Below, piece by piece: positions 1 through 11,282 of a DNA stretch of 64,000 nucleotides. Where the stretch lies: assembly GCA_921293015.1 (NCBI GenBank), contig OV121098.1, positions 10,329,016-10,393,015 on the forward strand. Reading direction: 5' to 3'. The notes beneath the pieces were generated by a model. That model was given only the letters and a program-made list of their open reading frames with translations, made no database searches and was not told the origin of the DNA. This DNA comes from Phorcus lineatus (lineage: Eukaryota > Mollusca > Gastropoda > Trochida > Trochidae). The translations under genes and the position numbers were made by a program. Each line of letters begins with the position of its first letter. The first letter of the stretch is position 1.

Positions 1-1783
1 TCAATCAGAGAAAATGCGAGCAAAATCAAAGTTAAACCCTTGCTGTTTTGGTTAAGGGTTTCTATATTTTGCATCATCTTTTCATTTTTGGGTTTGATGC
101 AAGATAATAATACATGTTATTATCATATTTATGACAGCAATAGTTTTTTCTGATGAATGATTTAGAAAAAACTTTCAAAAAAGAAGAAATGTTTTGTTTA
201 TAAATTGGGCCGTATCCAAGCTGAGGTATTTTCTAGTGGGTGGTGATCAAAGGTCAATCCTCAGTCCTTTTGTTTTTTCTTTTGTATTATTATATTGCTG
301 CTGTTTAAGACTTTCTGATATTCCACTTACTGATGATTTGACTCTCAGCTTAATGTGAATTTAATTCAAATTTGGAAGGCTACTCGCTTGGACATAGTGT
401 TGGCTTACAATACATTATATTGATACATCTGTATCAATTATCTTTTGTTTGCAAAACAAATTGACAGATTTTACCTCTTCTTCCTCGGTATCAGTCAAAT
501 TAATTGATAACCATAAACGTTTTAAAGTGACTGTAAATTACATGGAAAAAATAATGATGTTGAAGCCTTAATTTGCATGATCACACTCTGTTCTGTGTAA
601 AAATCATGTATTAATTACTTAGAATTCATGTTATATGTGCGTGCAGGGTTTGAGATGGATACTATCAATTACATGAGCTTGAACAATAATGTGATACATG
701 GATATAGAAAGTTAATGGAGATAAAAATAAAATAGAAGTCTTTTAAGGAGGAATCTAAAAGAGAAAATGGTTATTTAAGGGTTTTAATCTAGATTGTGTT
801 AGTCATTACAAATATCTGGGGTTGTATTTCACAAATTGATTGTCATTGAGCAAACATGTCAAATATGCTTCGCCCCGGGCGCAATAACCACTGATTTTTA
901 TCCTTAAAACCAAAATCCACTTGGAAATATTAAATACCAAATCTTTTTTAAATATTTGATTCTAAAATAAACCCAATTTTGACCAATGGGACAGAAATTT
1001 TGGGATTAACTAATTTAATCAGATTGAAAGAAAATATTTGTATGCATGCAAGAAATATATTGGTGTTAAGTTGAATACAGTTAATGTTATTGTATATAAT
1101 GAATGTGGCAGATATCCCATGCATATTTTCACAAGTAATTCAATACTGCCTGAAGTTGTCAAATATGCCTTCATAAATGTTATACCTTTAAAAGGTTATA
1201 ACATGATGATATTGTACGACAGAAATGGACAAAGAAATTGGGCCTCTGATGTTAAAGATTTCTTATACTCCATAGGCTTTTTGGAAACATTTTGAATGAA
1301 CCATGTGTTATGCGCATCATTTATGCAGTCAATAACTACAAAGTTCAAGGATATGTATCTGCAAACATAGTTCGAAAAATGTCTTTGTCGAGTAAATGTA
1401 TTTATTATTCAAACTTCAAAACTTGATATGGGTTAACATTAAGAAATGATTGATTGAAAGAGGCCGATATAAAAATGTTAAAAAAGATGAGAAAATGTTA
1501 AAGCTTTGTTATTTAAATGAAATCGAAGATGAATATCATTTCCTTCTCATCTGTCCGCCTTATCATTCATTGTGATACAAATATATTAAAAGATATTACT
1601 ATACACATCCATATATTAAAAGAATTTGCAACAAAATCTTGCCATGTTCGTCCATCATGCCATGATGTTTAGAAATACTGTTTTACCGCTTTAGTATGAA
1701 TCTATGTATGTATATAACTATTATTTATTTAGGTAATATAGGCCTCTGACCTTTTCAATATGAAATAAAGATTGATTGATTGA
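1..1783 (+). mobile_element. LINE 3'-half relic, frame-broken, cut by the window start
   Basis: Degraded non-LTR reverse-transcriptase sequence. Around 660-840 the shifted frames read like the LINE thumb region: a CDTW motif, then KYLGLYF. At 1038-1295 an 85-codon open stretch contains VYNECGRYP, matching VYGELGRYP of the intact LINE at 48743-52546. It is followed near 1240 by an NWASDVKD-type motif. Around 1500-1570 a frame reads EDEYHFLLICP, the LINE C-terminal zinc-knuckle region. The 3' end is marked by an AATAAA-type signal and a GATT-repeat tail near 1765-1783. Stops and frameshifts throughout make it a dead copy. Bases 1-733 are repeated at 4821-5530. The 5' part is outside the window. 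Confidence 0.65.
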
Positions 1784-2967
1784 ACTATAATCAATGTCAT
1801 AATACTAGTATATTGTCCATAAACAACGTTGTTATTTGCCGGGGAAACAAATACCTACTTAACTTATAACTGGTCTTCAAAAAGGTACTTTCAACAAGTA
1901 CCACAAATATTCTTAATCTTTTGATGTGGTTAGGAATTAAAAGTAATTCTAGCTCTCAATTATAGTCTTCCCTTTGAATTGTAATGATAAATCACACTGA
2001 ATCTTGAAAAAAATGATAATTTTATATCTCGGAACAATAGAACCCTTCCTCACACTCTTTTGGTTATTTGTGCAACAAATATGTATTTATACAGAAAGAA
2101 TATTTGCTGGAGCACCTGTGTCAAGTTCTAGTGGTAAAAAGGGGTTATTGACAAAAAAATATTGATATGTTTTGTTTCATAATGTAATGTTTCATAGGCC
2201 CAAATACATGATACAATAATAACATGGCAGATATTTAAGAATCTTTTCTCTTCTTGAAAGCAACATGCATGAATGTCATTAATTTACAAAGCACGTTGTA
2301 AGAATTCTTAGACATAAGATTTGAGAACACATGGACTGATGAGTTTCTGGTGACATAGCTTGGTAGAAGAGATTTCAGTAATTGTAGGGGAACATTTTTT
2401 TTTGCTCTTTATTTCAATGTTTGGATGAAAAAAGAGAATATTATAAGTTTCATGAGGCATCTGACCCTTTTCTGCAGGTTGAGAAAAAAAAATGTTTTTG
2501 GTAATCTGTCATGACCTATAAAGTATAAACATTATTATTCAATGTGAAGTGGCATGATGGTATTACACATATTTTGTTTACGGTTTGATTGTTCATTAAA
2601 GTTCCCAGACCCTCAATTGCTTTATTATTAACGCATGTTAACGAATTATGGTGAAGTGATCAAATAGCGAGTTTATAAACCACAATAACAATTGCCGCTC
2701 AGAACCATTGCCTCAGCTTCTGCAGCTCGGACCGAAGTTGCTTCAAACTAGACCAAGCGACATTAAGAGGCAGGTGAGTTACGTTTTAGTGAGCCATATC
2801 CAACTTGCTTTTCATGAAGGAATGTCCTAGTAATTGCTACGATTGATAAGTTAAGTGGTTCGAGTGTTACTTCTAGAGCATTTGATTCTGTAGGACACAA
2901 CACACTCATGGTCCAGATATATGATCGTTTTGGGGTTTGTTTTTTTTTTTTTTTTTTTGGTGGTGGT

Positions 2968-3002
<35 letters not shown>

Positions 3003-3411
3003 CTTATTTAATTTATCTATAACGTTGATATTTTTGTCTATGACTTAAAGCCAAATCATCGCACAGCCTGTTCTCGGTTGTAAGGGTACTATAAACACAC
3101 TTTTGGAGAGATAGTACAAGTTTCATCCTAGATAAATTGTCATTCCACCTATTTCACATTCAGAACATCTACACTAGATCAAGCCCCGTGACCTTTAATT
3201 TGAATACTAAGTAGACTTGTCATTGGAAAAATTCATAAATAATTTAACGGTTACCAGTAACCAGAGACTCTGCTAGGTTTATTTCTTGCATGTAGAGGCT
3301 TTCATGCTTCAAGTGGCGACGTCAGAATCCAGACGCTAATTAATAAATCAAGTACGATCGATAGGGTGTAGTTGTCTCTTCTGCCACATATAGGTTTTCG
3401 CCAATCTAAAG
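1784..3411. other. Spacer without recognisable gene
   Basis: AT-rich sequence with only short open frames and no recognised repeat apart from the T/G homopolymer at 2940-3002. It may hold the promoter and 5' UTR of the gene starting at 3412, but I see no clear TATA box or initiator. Confidence 0.4.
2940..3002 (+). repeat. Homopolymer block: 19 T, then GGT repeats, then 35 G
   Basis: A run of T (2940-2958) passes through three GGT-like triplets into an uninterrupted G tract (2968-3002). A second G tract of 36 lies at 17343-17378, and both are followed by CTTA. Such tracts can form G-quadruplexes, and their length in an assembly is unreliable. Confidence 0.95.
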
Positions 3412-3633
3412 ATGACGACCTTGCAAGTTTATTCAAAGTTTTTACTCGTCTGTTTTAGTTCATTTCTTTTGAAGAAGGGAGCAGCTTTTGTAAATAGACA
3501 GTCAGTGTGTTGTATTCAGATAATTGTGTCTCCAGCATGTGATAGCTTGCTGTTCAGTAGAGATAAGGAGATATGCGGCCTGCAGCTCAAACCAGAAGTG
3601 TTCACATCACGTAGAAACTACTCCGTTAAACAG
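3412..3633 (+). CDS. Exon 1 of PAN-like/ankyrin gene A: signal peptide plus cysteine-rich module
   Basis: The ATG at 3412 opens 74 codons ending at CAG just before a GTATAT splice donor (GT at 3634), phase 0. Residues ~8-26 are hydrophobic and look like a signal peptide, so the product probably enters the secretory pathway. Residues 33-55 carry a CC-x8-C-x11-C pattern that matches exon 1 of the downstream paralog (48005-48229) cysteine for cysteine. This resembles the core of PAN/Apple ligand-binding modules, though it is short and the assignment is by pattern only. The phase-0 end fits exon 2 at 8713. Expression and the exact partner exons are inferred. It could instead be an orphaned exon, because DNA downstream shows that a segment was lost in this copy. 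Confidence 0.55.
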
Positions 3634-4816
3634 GTATATAAATCTTCATCTTTGTTATTATACATTTTTTCATGAATGTATTCTATATTCATGTTCAAAA
3701 TTAGAAGTAATATAAGTAACAATGAATAGGAATTAGATTTATGAAATCAGTATGCGGTTAGTATTTTGCTGTGAATAATTCAGAAATCATATATTTTTCA
3801 AATTCTACATCTGATAAGCATTCAAACCTTACACTCCAGCAGCAGAAATATTTTTAATGTTATGTTTTAAGGAAAGTACTCCTGATTTCAAAGTATTACA
3901 TCATTTAGATAAAGATTTTGCTTTGAATGTCTTTTTCATCTATGTCAATTTGAGTTTGTTTTTTTAAATATTATTCAGCTGCAATTATCTTAGTGGCTTG
4001 TTTTAAATCAAGAATAATAAATCTTAATATCTTCTTTCTTAGTTGTATGCTATTTCTTTATATTATACTTCTCTATTTATTTGTTTATCTTATTTGAAAT
4101 ATTGATCCCAGTTTCAAAAAATTAAGTGATTAAGATGAATGAACTATTTTAAAAGAAGTAACAAGATCCAGAGCTACGCAGTATTTTCACTGAAGAAGAT
4201 ACTCTAAGAATATCATCTTATCAGGAGAAAGCTGCGAATGATATAATTTGGCTGAGAAATATTTCTAAAATCTGATTAACTATTAAGATGGGTTGTTATT
4301 CCAGTATCTTTAACCCCCTGCAAATGTAATGTGGTTATAGTAATTGGGTCTGTCATTTGAATATCTGTCCATATGGAAGATAAGGAATTTTTATGGATAA
4401 TCAACTTCTTTATTGTATTGAAAGCGACGTTTCGGTATAGATTCTTATACCGTTTTCAAGACTTCTTTTGTGTTGTCTTCCTAATCTGACAACTTTTAGA
4501 ATGCCACTCAAACAGCTTATCTGTCTATATGTTCCTAACAACATCTTGCCGAAATAGAGCTAAACAATTTTACCTGTATTTATAATTTTGTCAGTTTGTC
4601 ATGTTACTACGGAAAAAGAAATTTAGAATTGGTTTCAAGAGCAGAACTCAAATTTTTTTATATCGACATTTCAGGTGCATTTATACCTTGTGAAAATACT
4701 TTCCTTGCCTAATGGAACAATTTATTTTACCATTGAATCCTGAAATTTGTAATTTTGAATATCACATGGTACGCGAATGAAAATATAAATATGCTGACTC
4801 AATTAAAGTAAGTTTC
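3634..4816 (+). other. Intron 1 of gene A, first part
   Basis: AT-rich intronic sequence. Apart from the Penelope-like/hammerhead-like remnant at 4403-4466, I see no coding exon, repeat or RNA gene in it. Confidence 0.4.
4403..4466 (-). mobile_element. Possible Penelope-like element terminus with degenerate hammerhead-like fold
   Basis: On the minus strand a stem (GGTATA pairing with TATACC) is followed directly by GAAACGTC, then TTTCAATA and an AATAAA. Stem-then-GAAAC resembles stem II and the 3' core of hammerhead ribozymes found in Penelope-like retroelement termini. The expected CUGANGA box is degenerate, so any ribozyme is probably inactive. No GIY-YIG or reverse-transcriptase frame adjoins it. 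Confidence 0.3.
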
Positions 4817-5530
4817 AGGTTCAATCAGAGAAAATGCGAGAAAAACCAAAGGTTTGGTTAAGGGTTTCTATATTTTGCATCATCTTTTCATTTATGGGTT
4901 TGATGCAAGATAATACATGTTATTATCATATTCATGACAGCAATATTTTTTTTCTGATGAATGATTTAGAAAAAACTTTCAAAAAGAAGAAATTTGTTGT
5001 TTATAAATGGGGCCCTATCCAAGCCGAGGTATTTTCTATTGGGTGGTGCTCAAAGGTCAATTCTCAGCCCTTTTTTTTCTTTTATATTATTTATATTGCT
5101 GATGTTTAAGACTTTCTGACAAACCACTAATTTAAGATTTGCCTCTAAGCTTAAACTGAAATTAATTCAAATTTGGAAGGCTACTCCCTTGGACATATTG
5201 TTGGCTTACAACACATTATATTGATACATCTGTGTCAATTATCTTTTGTTTGCAAAACAAATAGACTGATTCAACCTCTTCTTTATCAGTCAAATCAGTT
5301 GATAACCATGAACATTTTAAAGTGACTGTAAATGAAAAGGAAAAAAATAATGATGTTGAAGCCTAAATTTGCATAATCACACTCTGTTCTGTGTAAATAT
5401 CATGTATTAATTAATTAGAATTCATGTTACATGTGCGTGCAGTGTATGAGATGGATACTATCAATTACATGAACTTGAACAATACTGTGATACATGGACA
5501 TTAAAAGTAAAAGAGATAAAACAAAAATAT
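4817..5530 (+). mobile_element. Second LINE relic, same family as 1-733
   Basis: Direct repeat of 1-733 with scattered substitutions and small indels. The frame at 4834-5109 contains a degraded reverse-transcriptase stretch ending in YIADV, comparable with the palm region between the fingers and the YADD motif. Near 5465-5510 a CDTWTLKV motif matches the thumb of other LINE copies. The homology stops at about 5530, where another repeat starts, so this copy is truncated at its 3' side. It lies in intron 1 of gene A. Confidence 0.6.
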
Positions 5531-5920
5531 AGTAAAACGTTGTATTCCCTAGTATCACTATCAGCCTGTCATTTCAGTTCGCTATCAATATTGCCCAAAA
5601 TATCACATTTATTAAAGACAGATAACACAATAGTAAAATATAACAAAATTTATCTACATTGACTTAAGCCTGGAGGCATATTTTCTGAAGTTGTGGTCCA
5701 TTTTACATATTTTATTTAGAACAAACGAATAGACACTTTACAAATTTTCTGTTAGAAAAACATATGTATGTATTTATTTATTAATTTATCATTCTGCTTG
5801 TATATCGAAATTTTGTGTTTAAATGTGACAATGTATCCGGTATGAAAAAAAGTAATTAAAAAAATTGCCGTAGCCCTCACACAAAAATAAAACATTTAAA
5901 AAAATTTTTTTTTAAAAAGG
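5531..5920. repeat. Unclassified dispersed repeat fragment
   Basis: The start (about 5531-5575) recurs at 43105-43145 with the shared words ACGTTGTAT and CTAGTATCACTATCAGCC. A second word near 5868 (GTAGCCCTCACACAA) recurs at about 45438. This suggests a dispersed repeat in pieces. No coding capacity was seen. Confidence 0.35.
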
Positions 5921-6204
5921 AGTGAGTAAGCGAGATGGTGTTTAACGTTGCTTTCAAGGTTATTTCACTTATATCGCGGCTGCTACTGTTATTGCAGGGA
6001 GAAAGCCCGCAACACCATTGTGGTTATGGATTGCGGTGAAACCTGCAAACTTCAGCTGGAACTAGCGAATCATGGGTGATACAGCGCTTAATTTCAGTGT
6101 AGCATTGCACCCAAACCTGACTGCGTGTACAACACTTCTCTACTGCAGACAAAGTTGACGAGCCCCTGGCGGGATTCCAGCCACGCCCCCTTGATCCGCA
6201 GCCA
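5921..6204 (-). mobile_element. tRNA-derived SINE, family 1, minus copy
   Basis: Reverse complement of the full-length copy at 36495-36806. From left it shows the diagnostic tail (GTTTAACG...), the TATCGCGGCTGCTA block, the GCATTGCACCCAAACCTGAC block and the degraded tRNA-like head. Several substitutions mark it as old. Confidence 0.8.
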
Positions 6205-7269
6205 AATTTTAAAAGGAAGATAAATGGTTATAGCAGTTACGTCCGTATGGTACAACAGCATTTTGTACCTTTTAAGTGCATCAGAGTTTAGCATTTGCTC
6301 ATTGATTAGGTTGTTTGCAGCATTTTGTATCTTTTCCTTGCTTCAAATGGTACCAGTTGCTCTCCTCTGACAATCCTATTCTGATGATTTTCAATCTAGG
6401 TAAGATCGGTCAGATCTTATCTCCGAATCCCAGTATACCATTTTTGCGAGGATCCGGCTAACGGATTCAGGATATATACGCCCTGTGTTGGCTTTTTTCC
6501 TTTGCTATAAATCTACCCCAAGATGATAAATTATCTTTCTTTCTTAGTTTGGGTGGTTATTACTGTTTCGTTTGTGTGCTTTATACAAGTTTGTATATGT
6601 TACGTATGTTGTAAGGTGTCTATGTCATATTTAATATTTGTTTGTAGCTGTTTTCTTGCTTTCGACTAAAAACTGATAATCTTTTATCCTTGAGATTTCG
6701 GAACTCGTATTTCCCCTTTCTCATTGTTGTTAGTGATAGTGTCTCAACTAACTTTGTCAGGTTTGTTTATCCATACAAACTTAAAGCAGAATTGTTCAAT
6801 TTTCAATCTAGTTAAAACTAGGTGTAGAGATCCGTCAATACATCTTGAGAAGTGCTTATTGAGGTCATGTTCAGTTGACCTTTGACTAATTTTGAACCGA
6901 CCAATAAAATGAGGGCAGGAAGACAGCTTTCAACCAATCAGAGACGAGTTTCTTTTGCATCTTTGTTAATGTCATATCTTGACGTTTACCCTACGTTTGT
7001 CTAAATTTATCCTTTAAAACTTATTGTATCATTGTTTGACCAAATGTGTTGATTTGCATTTGCACACATTACCAAATAAACAACCCAAAAATATTCCGTC
7101 AACATTATCAGCACAGAATTTATTATTTTATCATATTTTTCAACACAATTTACTGCGAAACATAAGTAAAATTCGGATTTTGTAATCGAGGTAGAGAACT
7201 AAATAAGGTTACTTAAGTGCAATGGTAAAGTATGGGAGTTGTGGTTAACTTTAGTTAAGGTTGCTTTGT
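6205..7269. other. Intronic spacer, nothing recognised
   Basis: Intron 1 of gene A continues. No exon with good splice signals, no repeat with another copy in this window, and no RNA gene were seen. Confidence 0.35.
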
Positions 7270-8130
7270 GAAAGGAGTCCATTGTTCAGACTGAACACCA
7301 TTCTCTCCTCACAGAGTAGCTTCATCATTATTTTCTATACGACCTCTGATATGATAGAGCACTTTTCGAGCTTCCAGCAGGTTCCTTTACGGTAAAAATA
7401 TTGCAACATATTCTCCATTGCAATAGTTCAGCCATTGACAACCACATGCAAGGATATGGCATGCTTAATAAGGCAAAAATGTTGGGTAAAGAAACCACGA
7501 AGTGAAGAGCGCACACTCAAATAAAGTTTATCTCTCCAAAAGCATACCACCACTTGACTCATTACCTTATCGGGGTGTGGTAGTTTGCGTACTTCAGAGA
7601 CCCCAAGAGCTAAGCCAGCTGGAGCGTATATGCTTCTGGTAGGGTCACCCTAGCTGCACCGGTCGACGGGTAGAAGCCAGACCAAAATTCAGTCGTTCGA
7701 AAACCTAATCCTGTCGATCCCTTTCTCCCTTATCTGTCCACTCTCTTTTGGATGCTTGTCATCAACGTGTTTAATAACTGAAATATTGTTGAAAGCACGT
7801 TAAACTCACTCCAAAAGCATACTGAAAAATCTGAGGCTATTTGAATGATAAATTTGACACTGCTTATGTTCCGAAAGTTTGGAAAATATATTTTTCAAAT
7901 AAAGTTATTGCATTGGTGAATTGAACGGCAAGTTGATATTTGAAGGAACTTGAGTTTAAATATTATACAATAGGTTTGAATCTATAACATAGCTTTTATA
8001 TTTCATTCTGGTTGAGATAGTTGATACTTTGTTTTTACTTGAACAAGTGAGTTGCAACACTATATCCCGATGCCTTTGATAGGGAGACTGTTATCACGTG
8101 GCTCTTTGTTGCAACAAAACATCTTTGATC
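7270..8130 (+). repeat. Segmental duplication, block 1, copy A
   Basis: Matches 46512-47914 nearly along its length; examples are the blocks around 7380 and 46620 and around 7905 and 47705. In copy B this block leads straight into exon 1 of the second paralog. Here the homology stops at 8130, exactly where a minus-strand SINE tail begins, so the copy A exon appears to have been deleted. A SINE at 7548-7808 was inserted here after the duplication. Confidence 0.8.
7548..7808 (+). mobile_element. SINE, family 2, with 14-bp target-site duplication
   Basis: Shares with the copies at 9435, 30329, 42784, 58572 and elsewhere the blocks ACCTTATCG, GTTTGCGT, CTTCAGAGACC, GGGTAGAAGCCAGACC and the tail GTTGAAAGCACGTTAAAC. 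It is bracketed by perfect 14-bp repeats CTCCAAAAGCATAC at 7534-7547 and 7809-7822. The homologous site in copy B (about 46780) is empty, so the insertion postdates the segmental duplication. Confidence 0.9.
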
Positions 8131-8336
8131 AGGTTTAACGTGTTTTGAAAAATATTTCACTTATTAAACACGTGAATGACAAGCATTCAAAAGGGAGTGG
8201 ACAGATGAGGGAGGAAGGGGTCGACAGATGGAAATAAAGGCATAGTGAGAGATAGAAAGCAGTTTTAGCTCCAGCACGCATAGCTCTCGGGCCTCTAAAA
8301 CACGCAAACCACCACACCACCAATAATGTATTAAGT
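8131..8336 (-). mobile_element. SINE, family 2, minus copy, internally deleted
   Basis: Reverse complement of family 2. The tail (GGTTTAACGTGTTTTG) is at left and the head (CGCAAACCACCACACCAC) at right. The equivalent SINE at 59001-59137 occupies the corresponding place in copy B, so this insertion predates the duplication. The deletion that removed an exon 1 from copy A ends at its tail. Confidence 0.8.
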
Positions 8337-8712
8337 CCACAATGGTTGTCCAGAGCATAGGAAAATAAGCCATGGGGTGACTGATAATGGTAGATAATAG
8401 AGCAATATAGAGTTAACGATGTAACCTGCTACAGCAATGTGTAAGGTAATAATGGGATTTATTTCATACGATGCCAATCATATTCAGGTTTATATTTTTC
8501 ATAGTATGTCATGGGCTCTCATATTATATCCTATGAATCGGCACCAGTGAAAAGCTGAGGTGTATTTGATGTTTATAACAGCCAGTTAAAGTTAAAAATA
8601 CGACAAGTATTACCTACTAACGGAAAGTTCAGAATAGATGAGTTTTTTTATATTTCATACTTAACTTTGTTAGTGTTATGTTGAGTATTCATTGCAGTAA
8701 TTATTCTTTCAG

Positions 8713-8769
8713 CTTCAGGAATTTGGAAACAATATGCTTCAGTTCAAGGCAAGTTCCCTCAACATACCA
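8713..8769 (+). CDS. Exon 2 of gene A (57 nt, phase 0-0)
   Basis: A pyrimidine-rich acceptor (ATTCTTTCAG) precedes 8713, and a GTGAGT donor follows 8769. The exon encodes 19 residues, LQEFGNNMLQ through SSLNIP, with no stop. The paralog at 62278-62334 keeps the length, both splice sites and all but one residue (L to H), while flanking intron DNA has gained and lost elements. That conservation is the main reason to call it an exon. Phase 0 at both ends fits exon 1 (ends phase 0) and exon 3 (starts phase 0). I recognise no domain in so short a peptide. Confidence 0.6.
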
Positions 8770-9434
8770 GTGAGTAGTTTAGTTAAAACGCGTTATATCC
8801 TTATAACTCAAGGTCAAACATCATCTGAACCTTGTCAATAATATTGCTGTTTTTCATTAAAACATGCCCTAGAGGAAATTGCAAATAGATTAAAAGAGAA
8901 ATCAGCCATTTATTCTGGAGTTAAAGGCCAATATTGTTCAATCGGTTAAACAAAGGTCCTAACCCTTTTCTGAAATATTTGTCATCTTGATATAAGAAGT
9001 AGGCTAATTAAAAAATCATTTGGACATCCTTTCATTGCAGCTGTTGAATGAAAGGTTATTTTAACTTTGCAAAAAATCCTATGTAAAATTTTTTTGTCGG
9101 AAATGATAAATATGCTGACAATTCTTAAAGAATACCTTATGGATAATGCCTTTCCGTCAATCTATAAAGAGGTCTTCTTAACATGAAATCTCTATTGGCA
9201 AAAGTGCTACCAGGTTTAATTTTATGTCACTAAACTAAAGGTTAAAACATAATGTAGAATTTCTTAATTTTTCATTAACACAGTTATCGATTACATTTTA
9301 ACAACATTTCTGAAATAACTTTTTGCTAGATTAATTCTGAATTATGTTTTAGAACATTACATTACAATTAAAATATTTGAGTTGTTTAGTCTTTTTATCA
9401 AAACTTTGAAAATTATTTACCGAGAAACAGGCTA

Positions 9435-9749
9435 ATACCACCGCTTGACTCGATACATTATCGTGGTTTGCGTGCTTCAGAGACCCCGTGAGCTAAGCCA
9501 TCAGGAGCGTATATGCTCTTGGTAGGGACTCCCAAACTGGACAGGTCAAACGGGTAGAAGACAGACCAAATTTGAGTCGTTCTAAAACCTGTTGTCTATC
9601 TCTCGCTAAGCCTTTCTTTCCGTCTTTTTCCTTATCCTGTCTATCCCTTTCTCCCTTATCTCTCCACCCTCTTTTGGATGCTTGTCATCAAGGTGTTTAA
9701 TAACTGAAATATTGTTCAAAGAACGTTAAACCCCAACTCACTCACTCAC
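9435..9749 (+). mobile_element. SINE, family 2, near full length
   Basis: Complete head, body and CAACTCACTCACTCAC tail. It is flanked by imperfect duplications of about 9 bp (GGCTAATA and GACTAATA), and copy B near 63020 has a single uninterrupted GGACTAATAG at the empty site. Inserted after the segmental duplication. Confidence 0.9.
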
Positions 9750-10562
9750 AGACTTATAGACTAATATTTTTTTGTACGACTTCAGTTAATCAGTTTTAGC
9801 AATAAGATATATGATTTGTCATAAAAATATATTTTAGGTAAATTTTGAACAATAAAATCTTTCAAAAACTTGCTAATGGTTCTAAAGGGGTATTCTTACA
9901 TAGACTTCAAGTTAAGAATGTATCACTAGCTATCAATAGGTGTACACTGACATACTGCCTCTAGCCTTTTGTTTCTTCAGGAGAGGATTATGCCACTCAG
10001 AAATATTGATTGATATTTGCAGGTAGATTAATGTCATAACTCCCATAATATAGTTTTCGGTTGTGGAGTTTTGATATGAAAGACTTTTACTCTTAGATGT
10101 TTGGGAATATAGTATTCGTCATCTGAGTTTAAGTGGTTGCCATCTGAAATTAAACAATTGTACTTCATTTTCATATCTGCAAAGTGATCTCGTTAAACAC
10201 TTTCATTATGTCATCCAGTTTTTATATTCATTTGTACATAAAAATTGTTTATATTTATGATTCAGTACTGAGTAAAATTTTACAAAACTAACGATGATCG
10301 CAATGACTAAGAATTAACCAATTGAATGTGAAATTAATGGAATCTGAAATAGAATAAAAATATCTATTATCAGACGGATTTGTTATATAAATAAAATTGC
10401 TAATGCCCTCATTCATATTGAAAGTTTTTTCTTGTTGCAAAGATGGATTTCTAGTAGCCTTTTCGCCGTTTTCTCTTTTTTATTTACCATCCTTTTACCA
10501 AGGAATTGTACTTTCTGTGCGTCTACCGTAGTGCATAGTGATGTGATCAGGTAATCATTTAA
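9750..10562 (+). other. Intron 2 of gene A, spacer
   Basis: Partly homologous to 63670-64000. AT-rich, and no exon or RNA gene is apparent. Confidence 0.4.
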
Positions 10563-10571
10563 ACATCGGGG

Positions 10572-10873
10572 TGAGGTGAGGTGAGGCTAGTTGGTGTTTA
10601 ACGCCACTTTCAAGATTATTTCACTTATATCGCGGCTGCTAGTATTACTGCAGGAAGAAAGCCTGCAACACCTTTGTGGCTATGCATTGCGGATGCAACC
10701 TGCAAGCATCGACTGGAACTAGCGAACCATGGGTGGTACTGCGGTGAATTTCAGTGTAGCATTGCACCCAAACCTGACTGCGTGTAGAACAGTTCTCAAC
10801 GTCAGACAAAGTTGATGAGCCGCTAGCGGGATCCGAACCCGAACGCGTTAACCACTGCGATATCCCGCCCCCC
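10572..10873 (-). mobile_element. tRNA-derived SINE, family 1, minus copy with 9-bp TSD
   Basis: Near full-length reverse copy. Perfect flanking repeats ACATCGGGG lie at 10563-10571 and 10874-10882. The tRNA-like head at its right end retains a GGATCC/GAACCCGAACGCGTTAACCACTGCG-type complement of the A/B-box region, partly altered. Located in intron 2 of gene A. Confidence 0.9.
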
Positions 10874-11242
10874 ACATCGGGGTAGACTGACTGCAATGTG
10901 GATAAAGTGTCTTGTCCAGGGAGACTACAGAGTGTTTATCCCCGGTTCAAATGTATTTGAGTTTTAAACAGCGCCTTTGTTGAGACAGGCCAACATATTT
11001 ACCAAAACACTTCTACAATTCTCTACATAATCATTTGGCACTTGACAAACAGGTCTTTATTCCTTAATTACGGCACATTTCTATGTTTTTATGTGCAAGT
11101 GAATGCAATGTCGTTCCATGTTATGGTTTTGATAGTTTTGGTTCCATGGGTTTATGTATAACTAATTGCAAGTTCATTCCAAATTATAGTTTTAACCGTT
11201 TTTGTGCTATTCTGAATTGGTTTACTGTTTTATTTTTTTTAG

Positions 11243-11282
11243 ATTTCTAAGAGAAATAACACCAAATGGTATTTTCCAACTG
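11243..11282 (+). CDS. Exon 3 of gene A (40 nt, phase 0-1)
   Basis: A strong acceptor (TATTTTTTTTAG) and a strong donor (GTAAGTAT) delimit 40 nt reading ISKRNNTKWYFPT plus one base. It enters in phase 0, as exon 2 requires, and leaves one G. That G joined to the AT that opens the ankyrin exon at 22249 makes a GAT codon in the open ankyrin frame. Phase agreement could be chance, and an additional phase 1-1 exon, for example one encoding a membrane segment, could lie in the 11-kb intron. I looked for one and did not find it. Confidence 0.5.

Larger units (their letters stand above)
8333..10100 (+). repeat. Segmental duplication, blocks 2-3, copy A (contains exon 2)
   Basis: 8333-8512 matches 59137-59293, and 8512-10100 matches 61942-64000, the window end. 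The match covers exon 2 and both its splice sites. Differences are insertions: the SINE at 9435-9749 is only here, the Helitron-like block is only in copy B, and about 650 bp (about 63026-63670) is present only in copy B. The duplication must extend beyond the window on the B side. Confidence 0.85.
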
